This document shows positions 63,767-64,000 of a stretch of DNA of 64,000 nucleotides, piece after piece (position 1 is the stretch's first letter; each line of letters starts with the position of its first letter). The stretch comes from Bacillus sp. B1-b2 (GTDB lineage: Bacteria > Bacillota > Bacilli > Bacillales > Cytobacillaceae), in contig NZ_WEHU01000006.1 of the NCBI RefSeq assembly GCF_009183415.1, positions 62,001 to 126,000 on the forward strand, written 5' to 3'. Under the pieces are notes generated by a model. That model did no database searches, was not told where the DNA came from, and saw nothing but the letters and a program-made list of their open reading frames with translations. The translations under genes and the position numbers were made by a program.

Positions 63767-64000
63767 ATGGCAACACTAACTTTAAATGGCCTAAAAGGCA
63801 GAACAGAACTTAAACATGAATTAAATAAAATAGATTGTTTTCTATTAAGAAATAAATTAAAGCATGTAATGGAAGTTGATCCTCATGCTACAAAAGATGG
63901 TAAATACCTCATTCGAAGTGTTTATTTTGATAACTTTGAAAACAAAGCTCTGCAACAAAAAAAAGAGGGTCTCTTAAGTAGAGATAAATTTCGGGTTCGA
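63767..64000 (+). CDS. VTC domain polyphosphate polymerase-like protein (N-terminal part, runs off the window)
   Basis: The first 78 codons are visible. ATG at 63767 follows GAAAGGAG. The sequence RTELKHELNKIDCFLLRNKLKHVMEVDPHA, followed by YLIRSVYFDNFENKALQQK and REKF-type DKFRVR, is the start of the VTC domain. In yeast this domain makes polyphosphate from ATP. Bacterial members lie in clusters with CotH, DUF4956 and carbohydrate-binding proteins. The lipoprotein gene on the other strand fits such a cluster. The C-terminal part and the next genes lie beyond the window. Confidence 0.8.
   Translation, partial: MATLTLNGLKGRTELKHELNKIDCFLLRNKLKHVMEVDPHATKDGKYLIRSVYFDNFENKALQQKKEGLLSRDKFRVR

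Overview
The window is AT-rich chromosomal DNA from a Bacillaceae bacterium (Bacillus in the broad sense). This rests on strong Shine-Dalgarno sites, Gram-positive lipoprotein signals, CotF-type spore coat proteins, Fur, TreR, Rex/Fnr and NsrR-type operators, and TPP, SAM and manganese riboswitches in Bacillus-like contexts. No rRNA, tRNA, CRISPR array, prophage or complete insertion sequence was seen. The one clear mobile element is a group II intron.

Layout. 1-2.1 kb: the start of a 3-methyladenine DNA glycosylase gene and an NADH oxidase gene with three Rex/Fnr-type operators. 2.3-10.9 kb: a seven-gene minus-strand operon (Asp/Glu/hydantoin racemase family, OPT transporter, DUF917, DUF1177, AroM, M29/NicX-like hydrolase, nitroreductase) behind a PucR-type regulator. 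It looks like an uncharacterised import and breakdown pathway. 11.5-16 kb: three transporters. The first, an EIIC-like protein, has a leader carrying a 17-codon peptide, alternative hairpins and a terminator. 16.1-19.1 kb: a MalR-like LacI repressor divergent from a GH13 maltodextrin hydrolase.

19.1-25.2 kb is a decayed or low-quality stretch. It holds a small gene with two single-base insertions, plsY, a group II intron with a frameshifted reverse transcriptase, a frameshifted DUF3888 gene and several gene scraps. All four indels are one extra base in a homopolymer. 25.2-36.7 kb: a sodium symporter, then the maltodextrin operon (malE-malF-malG-DUF1189 gene-maltose phosphorylase gene-pgmB) and a trehalose PTS gene with two TreR operators. 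LacI-type GCAAACGATTGC sites occur at both halves of the split maltose locus.

36.8-47 kb: tenA with a TPP riboswitch, ldh with a Rex-type site, an alkyltransferase-like protein, two coat proteins, a lipoprotein, a Fur-controlled pair of divergent units (ferredoxin reductase; siderophore permeases), and a MetE-like enzyme with a SAM riboswitch. 47-64 kb: an orphan histidine kinase, nsrR/hmp, a two-gene unit behind a manganese riboswitch, a DMT transporter with a structured leader, a FAD monooxygenase, a MarR/MFS pair whose regulator seems to lack a normal start codon, a SIMPL protein, GMP reductase, and a surface lipoprotein divergent from a VTC-domain protein.

Two families of dispersed non-coding repeats occupy several intergenic regions (11.2, 41.2 and 46.8 kb; 46.6, 48.8 and 59.2 kb). 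The best candidates for something undescribed are the 2.3-9.3 kb operon, the attenuator-like leader at 12.6-12.8 kb, the manganese riboswitch in front of an unexpected gene at 51.9 kb, and the terminator leader at 53.1 kb.
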